Assembly: GCA_947495075.1 (NCBI GenBank)
Contig: CANLXH010000001.1
Span: forward strand, 372,001 to 436,000
DNA length: 64,000 bases
Source: an uncultured Croceitalea sp.
Lineage (GTDB): Bacteria; Bacteroidota; Bacteroidia; Flavobacteriales; Flavobacteriaceae
Direction of reading: 5' to 3'
Every line of letters begins with the position of its first letter. Within the stretch, counting starts at the first letter, position 1. The notes under the pieces were generated by a model that was not told the origin of the DNA, did not search any database, and saw only the letters and a program-made list of their open reading frames with translations. Shown one piece after another: positions 7,365 to 17,200 of this stretch. The position numbers were made by a program, and so were the translations under genes.

Positions 7365-10079
7365 TCATCTTTTTAACGCAAAGTGACCTTTAAAAACCCT
7401 TCCATCTTCTAAAACTGTTTTAAACCAATAATCAGCAGCAGGTAGCGCTTTACTCTCATAAGTTCCATCCCAACTATCTGAGGTAGAATTAATGAGAGCA
7501 ACTAAATTTCCATAGCGATTAAAAATAGAAATGCTGCTATTAGGCTGAAATTCTGAATTTAAGCCTATAAGCTGCCAAGAATCATGAATGCCGTCACCAT
7601 TAGGGGTAAAAAACTTAGGATAACCAATTACAGAGATTAACTCTTCAGATATTCCACAATTATTTTTATCTCTCACGTAAATAGAAAAAATTCCAGGAGC
7701 TACGTCTGTAAAATTGTTTGAGCCTTGATAGTTTACTCCATCAATAGAAAATTCATAATTGCCATCTCCTGAAACTAAAATTTCAACACTATTGTTATCT
7801 GAAAAATCTTTTATATTGATATCATCGATTACAGCGCTATTAGATGGGACAATTTCAAATTGTTTTAAGTAAGTACACTCATAAGTTTCTCCTTCGATAA
7901 AGTAATTGTAACCTATTTCTAATTCGTAAAGACCTGTATTTTCTATCACCAATTCTTCAGAGCTACTCAACTCTTTGTTTGGATTAACATTTATTTGTCG
8001 CCACTTGTAGAAATCAAATCCGGCTGGCGCTATCAACGTTTCTGGTGGACCATCTGTGCAAAATAATATTTTATCAGGAAAACTAAATTGAGGAGTCGGA
8101 TTTACAACTAGACTAATTTCTAATGTATTCACACATTGATTGTTGTTTTCTATTCTAGCATAAATAACACCAGGTTCACTTAGATAAGGAGTGTTAATAA
8201 TAGGATCAACCTCAAGAGAAGCATTTTGTCTAGACGAATAAAAAGAGACTTCAAAATTTTCTAAAATATCAGAATCAATAGCCTCTAATAAATCAAAACT
8301 TCCGTTTAGAATTAAATCATCAGGATTTTCGTCGCAAACATATATAGTTCTTTTAAAATTATCACTTGTAAGTGTTGGAATTACTTGAAGATTAAGTTCA
8401 CCTATGCTTTCACAGTTGTTTTTATTTATTTTTTTATAGTAGACAGTAGTATTAAATGGCGTATTATTTACATAACCTACTGGCTCTTGGATAAAATTAT
8501 TATTCTCGTTATCAGTTATTGTTTCGTAAAAAAAATAATTATCATCATCAATAATAATTTGTTCCAGATTGAAAGTAGTAATGCCATCTTCAGAATTGGT
8601 TTCATCTACATCGCATTGTGTTAAAACTAAAGACGGTGTATCTGGCAGTTCATTCACAGAAATAAATGCTTCACCCAAAATAGGACATGCATTTAAATCT
8701 GGTAGAATAACTTCTAGGCTGTAACGCCCTGCATCGGATATTTCAACTGGATTTACAACTAAAGACGCTCCTGAATTTGCCAAAGCAATACCATCTTTTT
8801 CCCAATTATAGATAGCTCCGACTATTTCTTCTGCCTGAAGTAAAAAGTTTTCGCCCACGCATATAATCAAAGAGTTAGTTTTGGTGCCATCTGCATTTTG
8901 CACCAAAGAAGTTTTGTCAAAAAAAGATTGAATAAATGGGGGTAGTCCTTGAGTGCCGTTTCTGCCATTTAAATTAATAGCATTATGCTGATAATTTGCC
9001 GCTGTTCCAGCATCATCTGGGTTTTGTATCACACCTAAAAATGAAGTTCCATTGAAATAATTATCTGCAATAGTTCTGTATATTCTTCCATCTGAGCCTA
9101 TCTGTAATGCACCACGATATATAGGTCTTTCATCAATAATAATTTGAGAAGCTTCAATATCTGTTGCTAAGACATCATATTGTACCAATGACGAAGTATG
9201 CACTCCAAGTTCATCTGCTGGCGCATTATTGGTAGCATGTATATATAAATATTGTTGGCTGGGAGAAAACTCTACACCATAAGGGAATAAGCTTTTTCCT
9301 TTGATATTAAGAGGTAATTGATTTGAAACTATTCCTGTGTCTTTATTAAAATCGTAAAAGAATAATCCGTCAAAAGAATTTGCACTAGCAAGCTTAGTGC
9401 CATCTGCATTAAACTTCATATAACCTCTAGGGTCATTTACTTCAATATTAAAACTACTTTTTATACTGTTAGTTTGAACCCCTAAAGTATTTACTTCAAA
9501 AGCATGATAGGTGTTGTAGGGACCATTGCTACCATTTTCAGTAGAGAATGCCATTACCCAGATGGATTGTTCAAAGCAATCTTTAACGACTGCTGTAATT
9601 TTTTCAGAACAATTATTTAGTAATCTCACATTTTTTTGAACAATTTCCCCATTACCGCCATCTAAGCTCATGTCAACCAAAGAATAATTGAGTCCACGGT
9701 TTGGGTCGCCTTCAAAAGAAGAGGTGTCTACCGTAAAAATATAGAGCTTTTCTGGATCTTGAGGTTTTGGAACAATTATAGCAGATTGCGTACTAGAAGG
9801 ATCTCCAAATAGACCATTGCCATTGCTCATAACCTGATGGTTTTTATCATAAACGGTTATACCGTCTGTATAAAATAATAAATTTCCAAAACTATCGGAG
9901 ATTGAAGCACAGCCCTCAAAAGTGTTTATTTGACCATCGGTAATAGGATTTACAGAACCATCATTTTGGAACTTTAAACCTGCTCTTTCACCAAAATACC
10001 AGTTGGAAGTTTCTCCCTGACCTATTACTAGAAATGGGAGAAAAAGCAATAGTAAAATCCATCTATTTTTTAAAAGCAT
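7365..10079 (-). CDS. T9SS type B surface protein with propeller-like head
   Basis: A 904-aa exported protein with signal peptide MLLKNRWILLLLFLPFLVIGQ. The first 380 residues (NWYFGERAGLKF, then SDSFGNLLFYTDG, NGNGLFG, STQSAIIVPKP and YIFTVD) are a beta-propeller-like head that I recognise from many Bacteroidota T9SS cargo proteins. An Ig-like module (YNWEKDGIALANSG to AGRYSLEV) follows near residues 405-460, then Asp/Asn-rich beta modules. The C-terminus is a CHU_C type B sorting domain from about residue 820 (FFTPNGDGIHDSW to DYWFK to FALKR). It likely sits on the cell surface as an adhesin or scaffold. It lies upstream of the 581-aa protein on the same strand with no terminator between, so co-transcription is plausible. 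Confidence 0.9.
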   Translation of the reverse strand: MLLKNRWILLLLFLPFLVIGQGETSNWYFGERAGLKFQNDGSVNPITDGQINTFEGCASISDSFGNLLFYTDGITVYDKNHQVMSNGNGLFGDPSSTQSAIIVPKPQDPEKLYIFTVDTSSFEGDPNRGLNYSLVDMSLDGGNGEIVQKNVRLLNNCSEKITAVVKDCFEQSIWVMAFSTENGSNGPYNTYHAFEVNTLGVQTNSIKSSFNIEVNDPRGYMKFNADGTKLASANSFDGLFFYDFNKDTGIVSNQLPLNIKGKSLFPYGVEFSPSQQYLYIHATNNAPADELGVHTSSLVQYDVLATDIEASQIIIDERPIYRGALQIGSDGRIYRTIADNYFNGTSFLGVIQNPDDAGTAANYQHNAINLNGRNGTQGLPPFIQSFFDKTSLVQNADGTKTNSLIICVGENFLLQAEEIVGAIYNWEKDGIALANSGASLVVNPVEISDAGRYSLEVILPDLNACPILGEAFISVNELPDTPSLVLTQCDVDETNSEDGITTFNLEQIIIDDDNYFFYETITDNENNNFIQEPVGYVNNTPFNTTVYYKKINKNNCESIGELNLQVIPTLTSDNFKRTIYVCDENPDDLILNGSFDLLEAIDSDILENFEVSFYSSRQNASLEVDPIINTPYLSEPGVIYARIENNNQCVNTLEISLVVNPTPQFSFPDKILFCTDGPPETLIAPAGFDFYKWRQINVNPNKELSSSEELVIENTGLYELEIGYNYFIEGETYECTYLKQFEIVPSNSAVIDDINIKDFSDNNSVEILVSGDGNYEFSIDGVNYQGSNNFTDVAPGIFSIYVRDKNNCGISEELISVIGYPKFFTPNGDGIHDSWQLIGLNSEFQPNSSISIFNRYGNLVALINSTSDSWDGTYESKALPAADYWFKTVLEDGRVFKGHFALKR

Positions 10080-10106
10080 TTTTGAGTATAAGCAAAAAGC
10101 AATATA

Positions 10107-10940
10107 CTACAAATCTCTTTTCTTTAGCAATGCATAGGATAAATAGATAAAAATTGCAGTCCAAGCGAGAACAATGAGAACTTCATACCAATGCACACCG
10201 TAATTTAAAGTTATTGTCTCACCTACTTGGTCGGCTACGGTTTGTACTGCTTCTAAACGTGTTATAGGTTCTTTTATAAGATTGAACATAGACTGTAGCG
10301 GAAAGAAACCCATGATGGCATCAGTTGTATCTCCATCAAATAATTTCCATCTTATCAAACCTCGAGTAATTCCCTCTAATATTTGCCATATAACTAAAAA
10401 ACCAAGGGCAAATGCAGATCTTTTTACTAATATTCCTAGAAATAGGCAGAAAGAAAAGAACCCCATTAATTTTACAAAAAAGGCAAAAACAAACTCCAAA
10501 TCTGAAAATATGATGGATAGCTCATTAAAATCGGAATAAATCAATCCTAATATGAGTGATACAACAAAAACAAAAAGTGTTGATATTAACGAAAAAGAGA
10601 CAACCGTTAAAAATTTAGAAAGTATAAATTCTTTCTTTGATAATCCATCAATTAAATTCTGTTTAATGGTCTTGTTGCTGTATTCGTTGGCCATCATAGA
10701 TACTATGATAATGGCAAGAAATAGTTTAAAAAAGGCTGTTACAAAGGTGTTAAAATGCCAGATATAGGGAAAGTTAAAAATTCCAATTTCTGCTAAGTGA
10801 AATTTTATTGGCCCAATATCAAACTTTATGGCTGCAACTAAAGCAATAGAGGTTAAAAGAACAAAATAAGATATAATCAGAACTTTGCTAGCCCTATTGT
10901 TCCAAAGCTTTATAAATTCTATGTGTAATAATCGTACCAT
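10107..10940 (-). CDS. ABC-2 type transporter permease
   Basis: A 277-aa inner-membrane protein with about six hydrophobic segments and the ABC-2 layout: an N-terminal cytoplasmic start (LLHIEFIKLWNNRASKVLI), TM1, then the conserved NEYSNKTIKQNLIDGLSK cytoplasmic coupling segment after TM2, and a final TM followed by a basic tail (LLKKRDL). It begins 6 bp after the ATPase gene at 10947-11843, so the two form one exporter. The substrate cannot be read from sequence. Relatives include bacitracin/lantibiotic-type and Na+-efflux-type exporters. The pair is embedded between surface-protein genes, but there is no direct link to T9SS. Confidence 0.88.
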   Translation of the reverse strand: MVRLLHIEFIKLWNNRASKVLIISYFVLLTSIALVAAIKFDIGPIKFHLAEIGIFNFPYIWHFNTFVTAFFKLFLAIIIVSMMANEYSNKTIKQNLIDGLSKKEFILSKFLTVVSFSLISTLFVFVVSLILGLIYSDFNELSIIFSDLEFVFAFFVKLMGFFSFCLFLGILVKRSAFALGFLVIWQILEGITRGLIRWKLFDGDTTDAIMGFFPLQSMFNLIKEPITRLEAVQTVADQVGETITLNYGVHWYEVLIVLAWTAIFIYLSYALLKKRDL

Positions 10941-10946
10941 GTCTAG

Positions 10947-11843
10947 TTAGTTGTTTTTGGTTAGTGTTAAGAACTGTTCCTCCAAACTTTCTTTGCGTTT
11001 TACAAGGTGTGAAAGCACTAAACCTTTTTCAAATAACACTTTGTTTAATTCTTCGGCATTCATCTCTTCTTTTAAATATGCTGTAAGAATTCCATTGTTA
11101 GATTCTATTTTTCCAAAACTGGCATTTTTCTCTAATAGTGCTTTTAACGACTCCATGTCACCAGTCCTTAATTCAAAAAAGCCATGGCTTGCAAGCATAC
11201 TATCAACAGGGCCAGAATACAGTTTTTCTCCTTTTCTGAGAATAACGACATGGCTACAAACTTTTTCTACCTCATCTAAAAGATGTGAGGCCAATAGAAT
11301 AGTAGTTCCCTGTGCCGCTATTTTTTGGATAATCTCCCTAATCTGATGAATCCCTTGTGGGTCTAATCCGTTAGTAGGCTCATCTAATATTAAAATTTCA
11401 GGATCGTTCAATAGGGCAGAAGCGATGGCAAGGCGTTGTTTCATCCCTAAAGAGTAGGTTTTAAACTTACTATCTTTTCTATCCAAAAGACCAACCAATT
11501 CTAATTTTTCAAGAATCTTATCTTGGGAAACCTCTTTGATTTTACAGACCAGTTTTAAATTTTGCTCTGCCGTCATGTAGGGATAAAAATTAGGCCTTTC
11601 TATGATGGCACCCACTTTTTTCAAAGCTTCATGTGTTGAAGTATTGCCATCAAACCAACTAAATTCTCCAGCTGTTCTATTGACGACGTTTAAAATAATG
11701 CCTAAGGTGGTTGATTTACCACTGCCATTGGGTCCTAAAATACCATAAACATTACCTTTTTCGATAGTGAACGAAAGGTTTTTTACGGCGATTAAATGAC
11801 CAAATTTCTTGGTAAGGTTAGTTACGGTCAGTATTGTTTCCAA
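10947..11843 (-). CDS. ABC transporter ATP-binding protein
   Basis: A 298-aa cytoplasmic ATPase. Walker A is GPNGSGKST near residues 38-46, the signature YSLGMKQRLAIA near 130, and Walker B ILILDEPTNGLDPQG near 150, followed by the switch His (LLASH). A C-terminal extension of about 80 residues is typical of the drug/antimicrobial exporter subfamily (BcrA/NatA type). The reading frame begins at a TTG codon (11841-11843) giving METILTVTNLTKKFG. No in-frame ATG upstream gives a better N-terminus, so TTG is the likely start. Together with the permease directly downstream it makes a complete two-gene exporter. Confidence 0.93.
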   Translation of the reverse strand: METILTVTNLTKKFGHLIAVKNLSFTIEKGNVYGILGPNGSGKSTTLGIILNVVNRTAGEFSWFDGNTSTHEALKKVGAIIERPNFYPYMTAEQNLKLVCKIKEVSQDKILEKLELVGLLDRKDSKFKTYSLGMKQRLAIASALLNDPEILILDEPTNGLDPQGIHQIREIIQKIAAQGTTILLASHLLDEVEKVCSHVVILRKGEKLYSGPVDSMLASHGFFELRTGDMESLKALLEKNASFGKIESNNGILTAYLKEEMNAEELNKVLFEKGLVLSHLVKRKESLEEQFLTLTKNN

Positions 11844-11950
11844 GTTGGAAGTCGTTTTTGATTGTTATATTAATTTGACGACATTCATCACAAATTGTTA
11901 CAAAACAAATGAGAATTTCTATTATTCTTTTAAGAACTAGGAACTAAACC

Positions 11951-14017
11951 TTATTTTTTATTAACTCTAAATGTTATTCTACGATTGGTAATCACTGTTG
12001 TTGGTATAATTATATTTACAGTAACGTTCTCACTTGAATCGTCAGTGGTGATATTTAAATCAGTCTGATCTTGAGTATTCGTTACAGTATTGGTAAATGT
12101 TTGGGTACTTAGATAAGTATTGGTTATCCTAGCATTTGCAGTTAAAGTCAATGTTTCTAGCTGTCCTGAATTCAAAGTGCCTAAATCCCAATTTGGATAG
12201 GTGAAAGTACCTGCTGAAACACTTGCCGAAATGAATTCTAGTCCGTTAGGAAGTATGTCCGTCAATGTCAAATTTGTGACTGGTTCGTTCCAAAAATTTT
12301 CAACTGTTATGGTGAAATTTATATTTGTGTCATCAGATACGATATTTTGATCTACGGTTTTATTTAGAATCACGTCTGGATCACAATAATAAACAGATAT
12401 AGAATTTGAATCATAAGTACAAGGTCCACGAGTTACTCTTAAAAAGTAGTCTCCAGCCTCTGAGGCAGTGTAACTAGAAGTAGTTGCACCAGGAATTATA
12501 ACCCCATCACTGTACCACTGATATGCATCAAAAATTTCTCCACTAGAAATTTCCAAAACAGCGCCAGGCAAGCAATTATTTCCAGTAATTTGAAGATCTA
12601 TACTGGGAACAGTATCAAAACCAGAATAGTATCCTGCAACACCTCTTGCACCGTTAAAACCAAAAAATCCCACCGCAATCGGTCCAGTAGATTGTACACT
12701 TACATTGCCAGTTAGACTAGGTAGATAAAACGTTTTCCAATCTGAAGTTCCGGTTACAGCCGAAGAAGGAGGCAAAGTTACAATGCCGGTTCCATCAGTA
12801 ACCGTAATATTACTGTCTGGTGTTGTTGTTGCAGCTATAATAGTAACACCTCCCGTGATAGTAACACCAGCTGCATCAGTAATATCTGGAATATTGTCCA
12901 TAGTGTCAGGTAAAAGACAACTAACAGGTGCTACAAAATTTAATCCTTGTGTAAAAGCATTGGTGGAGCCACCCATACATTGGTAGGCATAAACGTCTTT
13001 TGAGGTTTCCACATACATATTTGAACCTACGGTATTAGCAGAGTAATTACTACTGGGAATTTCAAAAAAATCACCTTCATTTATCGTAGCAATTGGAGTA
13101 GCGGAACCATTTACGAATATTTGTGTATTATTTTCTGTTGCTATTATCAAAGGAAATTCTGTCCAACCGTTTGAGTTTCCATTTCCTCTGATAAATACAT
13201 ATTCTTTACCTAATCTATTCTCTGGTACGGGTTGGTCAATACCTGCATCGCGATTGCTACTACCAACTTGACGTCCATAATTCAATGACCCATTACTTAT
13301 GGCAATGTCTTTATCAGCTTCTATTGATGCACCAATCCATCCTCTTTCATGTGCAAGCGTAGGCGAATTGCCTATATAAGTCTCAAAAACAAATGATTCG
13401 TTTTCGTCTAATGTGATGGTGTAACTATCATCAGTAATTCCCGCTCTATTGTTTCCTACTCGAAATTCACAATTAGGGTCATATCCTGATAATGTAATAG
13501 TGGTATTATCTTCAGTGGCCATGATACCTAATGTATTCGATTTTGAAACATGACTCCCTAAATTAGGCACACCTCCCCATTTAAAACTTGTACCCAATGC
13601 AATTCGTCCTTTAGAAGTTAGTGAGGCAGCTTGAGAACCTGATTTTCCTCTAAAATTCACATAAAAATTATTTCCACTAGGAGCTTCAAAACGAAGTCCT
13701 GCGTCTCTAAGAACAACGCCAGTATTGTCTGTTCTTACAAGGGTAACATCATTATCTCCGTTTCCTAAAACATATTCCTGAGGGGTAGTATTGGAGATGG
13801 TGAAATTGGTGATAGGGGTTGTATTAGTTCCTTGAAACACATTCACTATAAAGGACGTGGTTTCTGGAGTGGATAAATAAATAGATTGTTGTTGAAAAGC
13901 TTGATTATTACTTCCTTGTCTCAATGGAGGCAGATAGTGTAAATCACTTAATTGCGCATAGCTCCAAGTGGTGCATAGAAGAATAATGAATAAAACTATC
14001 TGTTTAGCTGAAATCAA
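11951..14017 (-). CDS. Secreted protein paralogous to the adhesin head (688 aa)
   Basis: Exported protein with a signal peptide (cleavage after WSYAQ) and LSDLHYLPPLRQG at its mature N-terminus. Residues 22-480 match residues 21-480 of the neighbouring 4175-aa adhesin almost block for block (shared blocks LTSKGR, NTLGIMATEDNTT, NGNSNGWTEFPLIIA, VGFFGFNGARGVAGYYSGFD). This head resembles the IgGFc-binding-protein N-terminal family. An Ig-like module (YQWYSDGVIIPGA) at about 485-545 and a DUF11 module (ILNKTVDQN to LTLTDILPNGLEF) at about 548-665 follow. Unlike the giant it has no repeats and no CHU_C domain and ends in ITNRRITFRVNKK. A terminator separates it from the giant, so it has its own transcript. 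Surface role inferred; ligand unknown. Confidence 0.85.
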   Translation of the reverse strand: MISAKQIVLFIILLCTTWSYAQLSDLHYLPPLRQGSNNQAFQQQSIYLSTPETTSFIVNVFQGTNTTPITNFTISNTTPQEYVLGNGDNDVTLVRTDNTGVVLRDAGLRFEAPSGNNFYVNFRGKSGSQAASLTSKGRIALGTSFKWGGVPNLGSHVSKSNTLGIMATEDNTTITLSGYDPNCEFRVGNNRAGITDDSYTITLDENESFVFETYIGNSPTLAHERGWIGASIEADKDIAISNGSLNYGRQVGSSNRDAGIDQPVPENRLGKEYVFIRGNGNSNGWTEFPLIIATENNTQIFVNGSATPIATINEGDFFEIPSSNYSANTVGSNMYVETSKDVYAYQCMGGSTNAFTQGLNFVAPVSCLLPDTMDNIPDITDAAGVTITGGVTIIAATTTPDSNITVTDGTGIVTLPPSSAVTGTSDWKTFYLPSLTGNVSVQSTGPIAVGFFGFNGARGVAGYYSGFDTVPSIDLQITGNNCLPGAVLEISSGEIFDAYQWYSDGVIIPGATTSSYTASEAGDYFLRVTRGPCTYDSNSISVYYCDPDVILNKTVDQNIVSDDTNINFTITVENFWNEPVTNLTLTDILPNGLEFISASVSAGTFTYPNWDLGTLNSGQLETLTLTANARITNTYLSTQTFTNTVTNTQDQTDLNITTDDSSENVTVNIIIPTTVITNRRITFRVNKK

Positions 14018-14145
14018 GACTGGTTTATTTAGTAAATACGTATAAAAATACCTCTACTTTAAACTTTTTGACAATTGTTTGTTGCCAAATACGCAAATAT
14101 TGTTGTTTTGTAGAATAACTCTGGTTAATGTGTATTATTCAAATT

Positions 14146-14183
14146 AAAAAAGCCCCTTGAAAAATTTTTCAAGGGGCTTTTTT
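14146..14183. terminator. Bidirectional terminator between adhesin paralogues
   Basis: A perfect 19-bp inverted repeat, six A, GCCCC, TTGAAAAA and its mirror image, ending in six T on either strand. It lies 20 bases after the stop of the 4175-aa gene on the minus strand and so separates it from the 688-aa gene. Confidence 0.9.
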
Positions 14184-14202
14184 ACATTATGAATCTTTAG
14201 TT

Positions 14203-17200
14203 TTATCTGTAAAGTGTAAAATGACCTATAAATTCTCTTTGATCATCTTCACCATTTAACTTTATAACATACCAATAATCTCCTGTTGGTAAATCATAGT
14301 CATTGTATAAACCATTCCAACCTTCTTCATTATCTGGTAGTTCGTATACTTGACGTCCGTAACGATCGTAAACCTTAATAAAGATATTTGGGAACTGCTC
14401 AATATTTCTAGGAAGCCAAAGGTCGTTAGTTCCGTCACCATCTGGAGTAAAGAAAGTAGGTATTTCAATATCAATGAATTCCATAAAGATACTTGTAATA
14501 GATTCACAGCCATTTGCATCAACGACCCTTACGGTATAGGTATCTGTAGCTGTAATGTAGAATTTATTGTCTTCTCCATTGTCCAAATCATTGAAATAAT
14601 AGGTGTATCCTTCTTTTCCTCCTTCAATTAATGCTGTAATTTCGTTAATATCCTGTTGTTCAGCTACGATTTGAAGTGGTAAAAATTCTTCTACTTCAAA
14701 ATTTACTCTATTTATACAACCATTGGCATGGGCAATAGTAACAAAATGAATACCAGGACTTAGATTATTAAAGTTTGGTTCTAGAACCATTCTACTTGAA
14801 TCATCTGTATCTAAACCATAAAGGACATCATTCATAACAGATGGGTCTTCAAATGTAAGTTCCAGACGATTATCTGGTGTATCACCTGAGCATTCATAAA
14901 TCACTTCTGGCGCTACATTTAGATTTGCACCAGCTTCAATCTCAATAATCTCATTTGTAGTACAACCCATAGCATCCTTAATAAACATAACGTATGTTCC
15001 ATTAGGTAATCCGTCATATGAGAATCTTCCTTCTTCAAAATCACTATCATTATTACTATTTATACTTGTACTATATGGAGCAGTACCTCCTGTAATACTA
15101 ACAGTAATAGTTCCATCTTCATCTCCAGCACAAATTTCTGGGGTTGAGGTATAGGTCATTTCTAGTTCAAGGGGTTCCGTAATGGTAAATTCTATCAATT
15201 CAAAACAACCATTACTGTCTTGTGCAATTACTTCATAATCTCCTGGAGCAAGTTGATTAAAACTATTTTCATCTCTAAATTGATTTAAGTTAGGAGAAAT
15301 AGCGAACTGATAATCTCCAGAGCCACCTTGAACGTCAACCAAAATACTTCCGTCATCTGCTCCATTACAGGTAATATCTGTTATGGTTGGATTTACAACA
15401 AGGGGTGATGGTTCATCAATACGAACTTCCATTGATGTAGTTTCACAATCTTCACTTTGTACACTAACAAAATAGATGCCTTGTGGTAAATCAATGAAAG
15501 TACCAGAATTTTGATAAGGTCTAATTTCAGTGACCAGACCAGCATCGGCAAATAATCCATATTGATAGTTTCCTAAACCACCATCTGCTTTTGCTTCAAT
15601 CAATGCGGTACTTTCACCATTACAATTAATTACTGCAGCAGTTGTATTCAACGCTAATGTTAATGGTTCAATAGGGTTTAATACAATTTTGTTCGATATT
15701 GTTGAAACACAATTGAAACTATCCCTTATATAATATTGATAGGCTCCTGCGGTAACATTCTGAAACAAGTGGGTGTTAGGACCGTTTGTTTCGTTCATCG
15801 CATTAAAACTGATTCCGTCCGTACTCCATACGTATGGAGCTGTTCCTCCCATCGCAGTGAGTTCTAGACTGGCATCACTACTACAACTTAAAGAAGCTGT
15901 AGTTAAAAGCATACCATTTGTTTCAATAGGTTCCATAATTTGAACAATAACAGATTCAAAAGTACAGTTCATATCATCAACGACACTGATATTATAAAAA
16001 CCACTACCTAAGTTGTCAAATGACGCAGAAGTTTGTGAGGTAGAACTCTGGATTAGATTTGTCCCACTACCGTCGTCGTATTTGTTCAATATAAATCTAT
16101 AGTTGGTACTTATATTTCTTGGATTTAGACTAATAGAAACTGAAGCATCTGTATCTCCTTGGCACACTAAACTTGTTGCCGTAATACTACCTGAAATAGG
16201 GTCTGGTAGTAATAATTCAAAAGCATTGTTAAAGTTGGTTGTACAACCTAAAGCGTCCGTTACAGAAATACTGTATTGTGCTGCAGACAAATTTTCAAAA
16301 ATATGACCGCTAACATTTACAATAGTAACAGGAGTACCGGTTGTATTATTCGTTAATATTATGTCATAAGGAGCTTGCCCTCCTAGAGGATTAATAGTTG
16401 CGCTTCCTTGGTTATTGGTACAACCAACATCAATTAAATTAATTGTGCCTAAAGTAATTGGAGCACTTGGAGTAGAGACACTAAAAGATCTTACTTGACT
16501 ACAATCTGGGAATGCATCTTGAACGACCTCAACAAGGTAATTACCCGCTGCAATAGCTATGGCAGGTGTTGGACCAAAATCAGGAGAGCTTCCCGTTAGC
16601 ACTGCTACACCATCATCTGACCGATCTGCTGGGGTCCCGTTGGTATTATAAATACTCCAGCTAAAGCTTCCGGTATAAGTAGCATCCGACATTAGAAGAC
16701 GGATGCTTCCATCATCACCAAAACAAACTGCATCTGCAAGCTTTTCTACCGTTAGATCAAAAGTATTTGGCTCTTCGACGACATGGGTAATAATCAATTC
16801 ACAACCAGTATTTACATTTGTTACAGCAAAAGTGTAAGAATTAGGTTGTAAATCAGCAAACACATTCGAGGTTTGAGTGGTACCACTAGGCAACATTCTG
16901 AACTCGTAGTTACCAGGGTGTGAGGTATAGTTAGTAATTGAGCCTATCGCATTTATACTAATATCCTCCCCACCATTTGAACAGGATATAGCATCATCAA
17001 TGGTAATAGCTGTTGATTGTAGCTCATCAAAAGGAGTTATTGTTGCCGTAGTAATGCCGACACAACCATTGGTGTCGTAAACATTAATGGTGTAAACACC
17101 ACCAGCAAAATTGGTTTCAACAAAGGTAGCATTAGGTCCAGTCTGAACAATTGCTGGAGCTTCTACCGCAACAGTATTTGGGTCATCTTCTTCTATAAAT

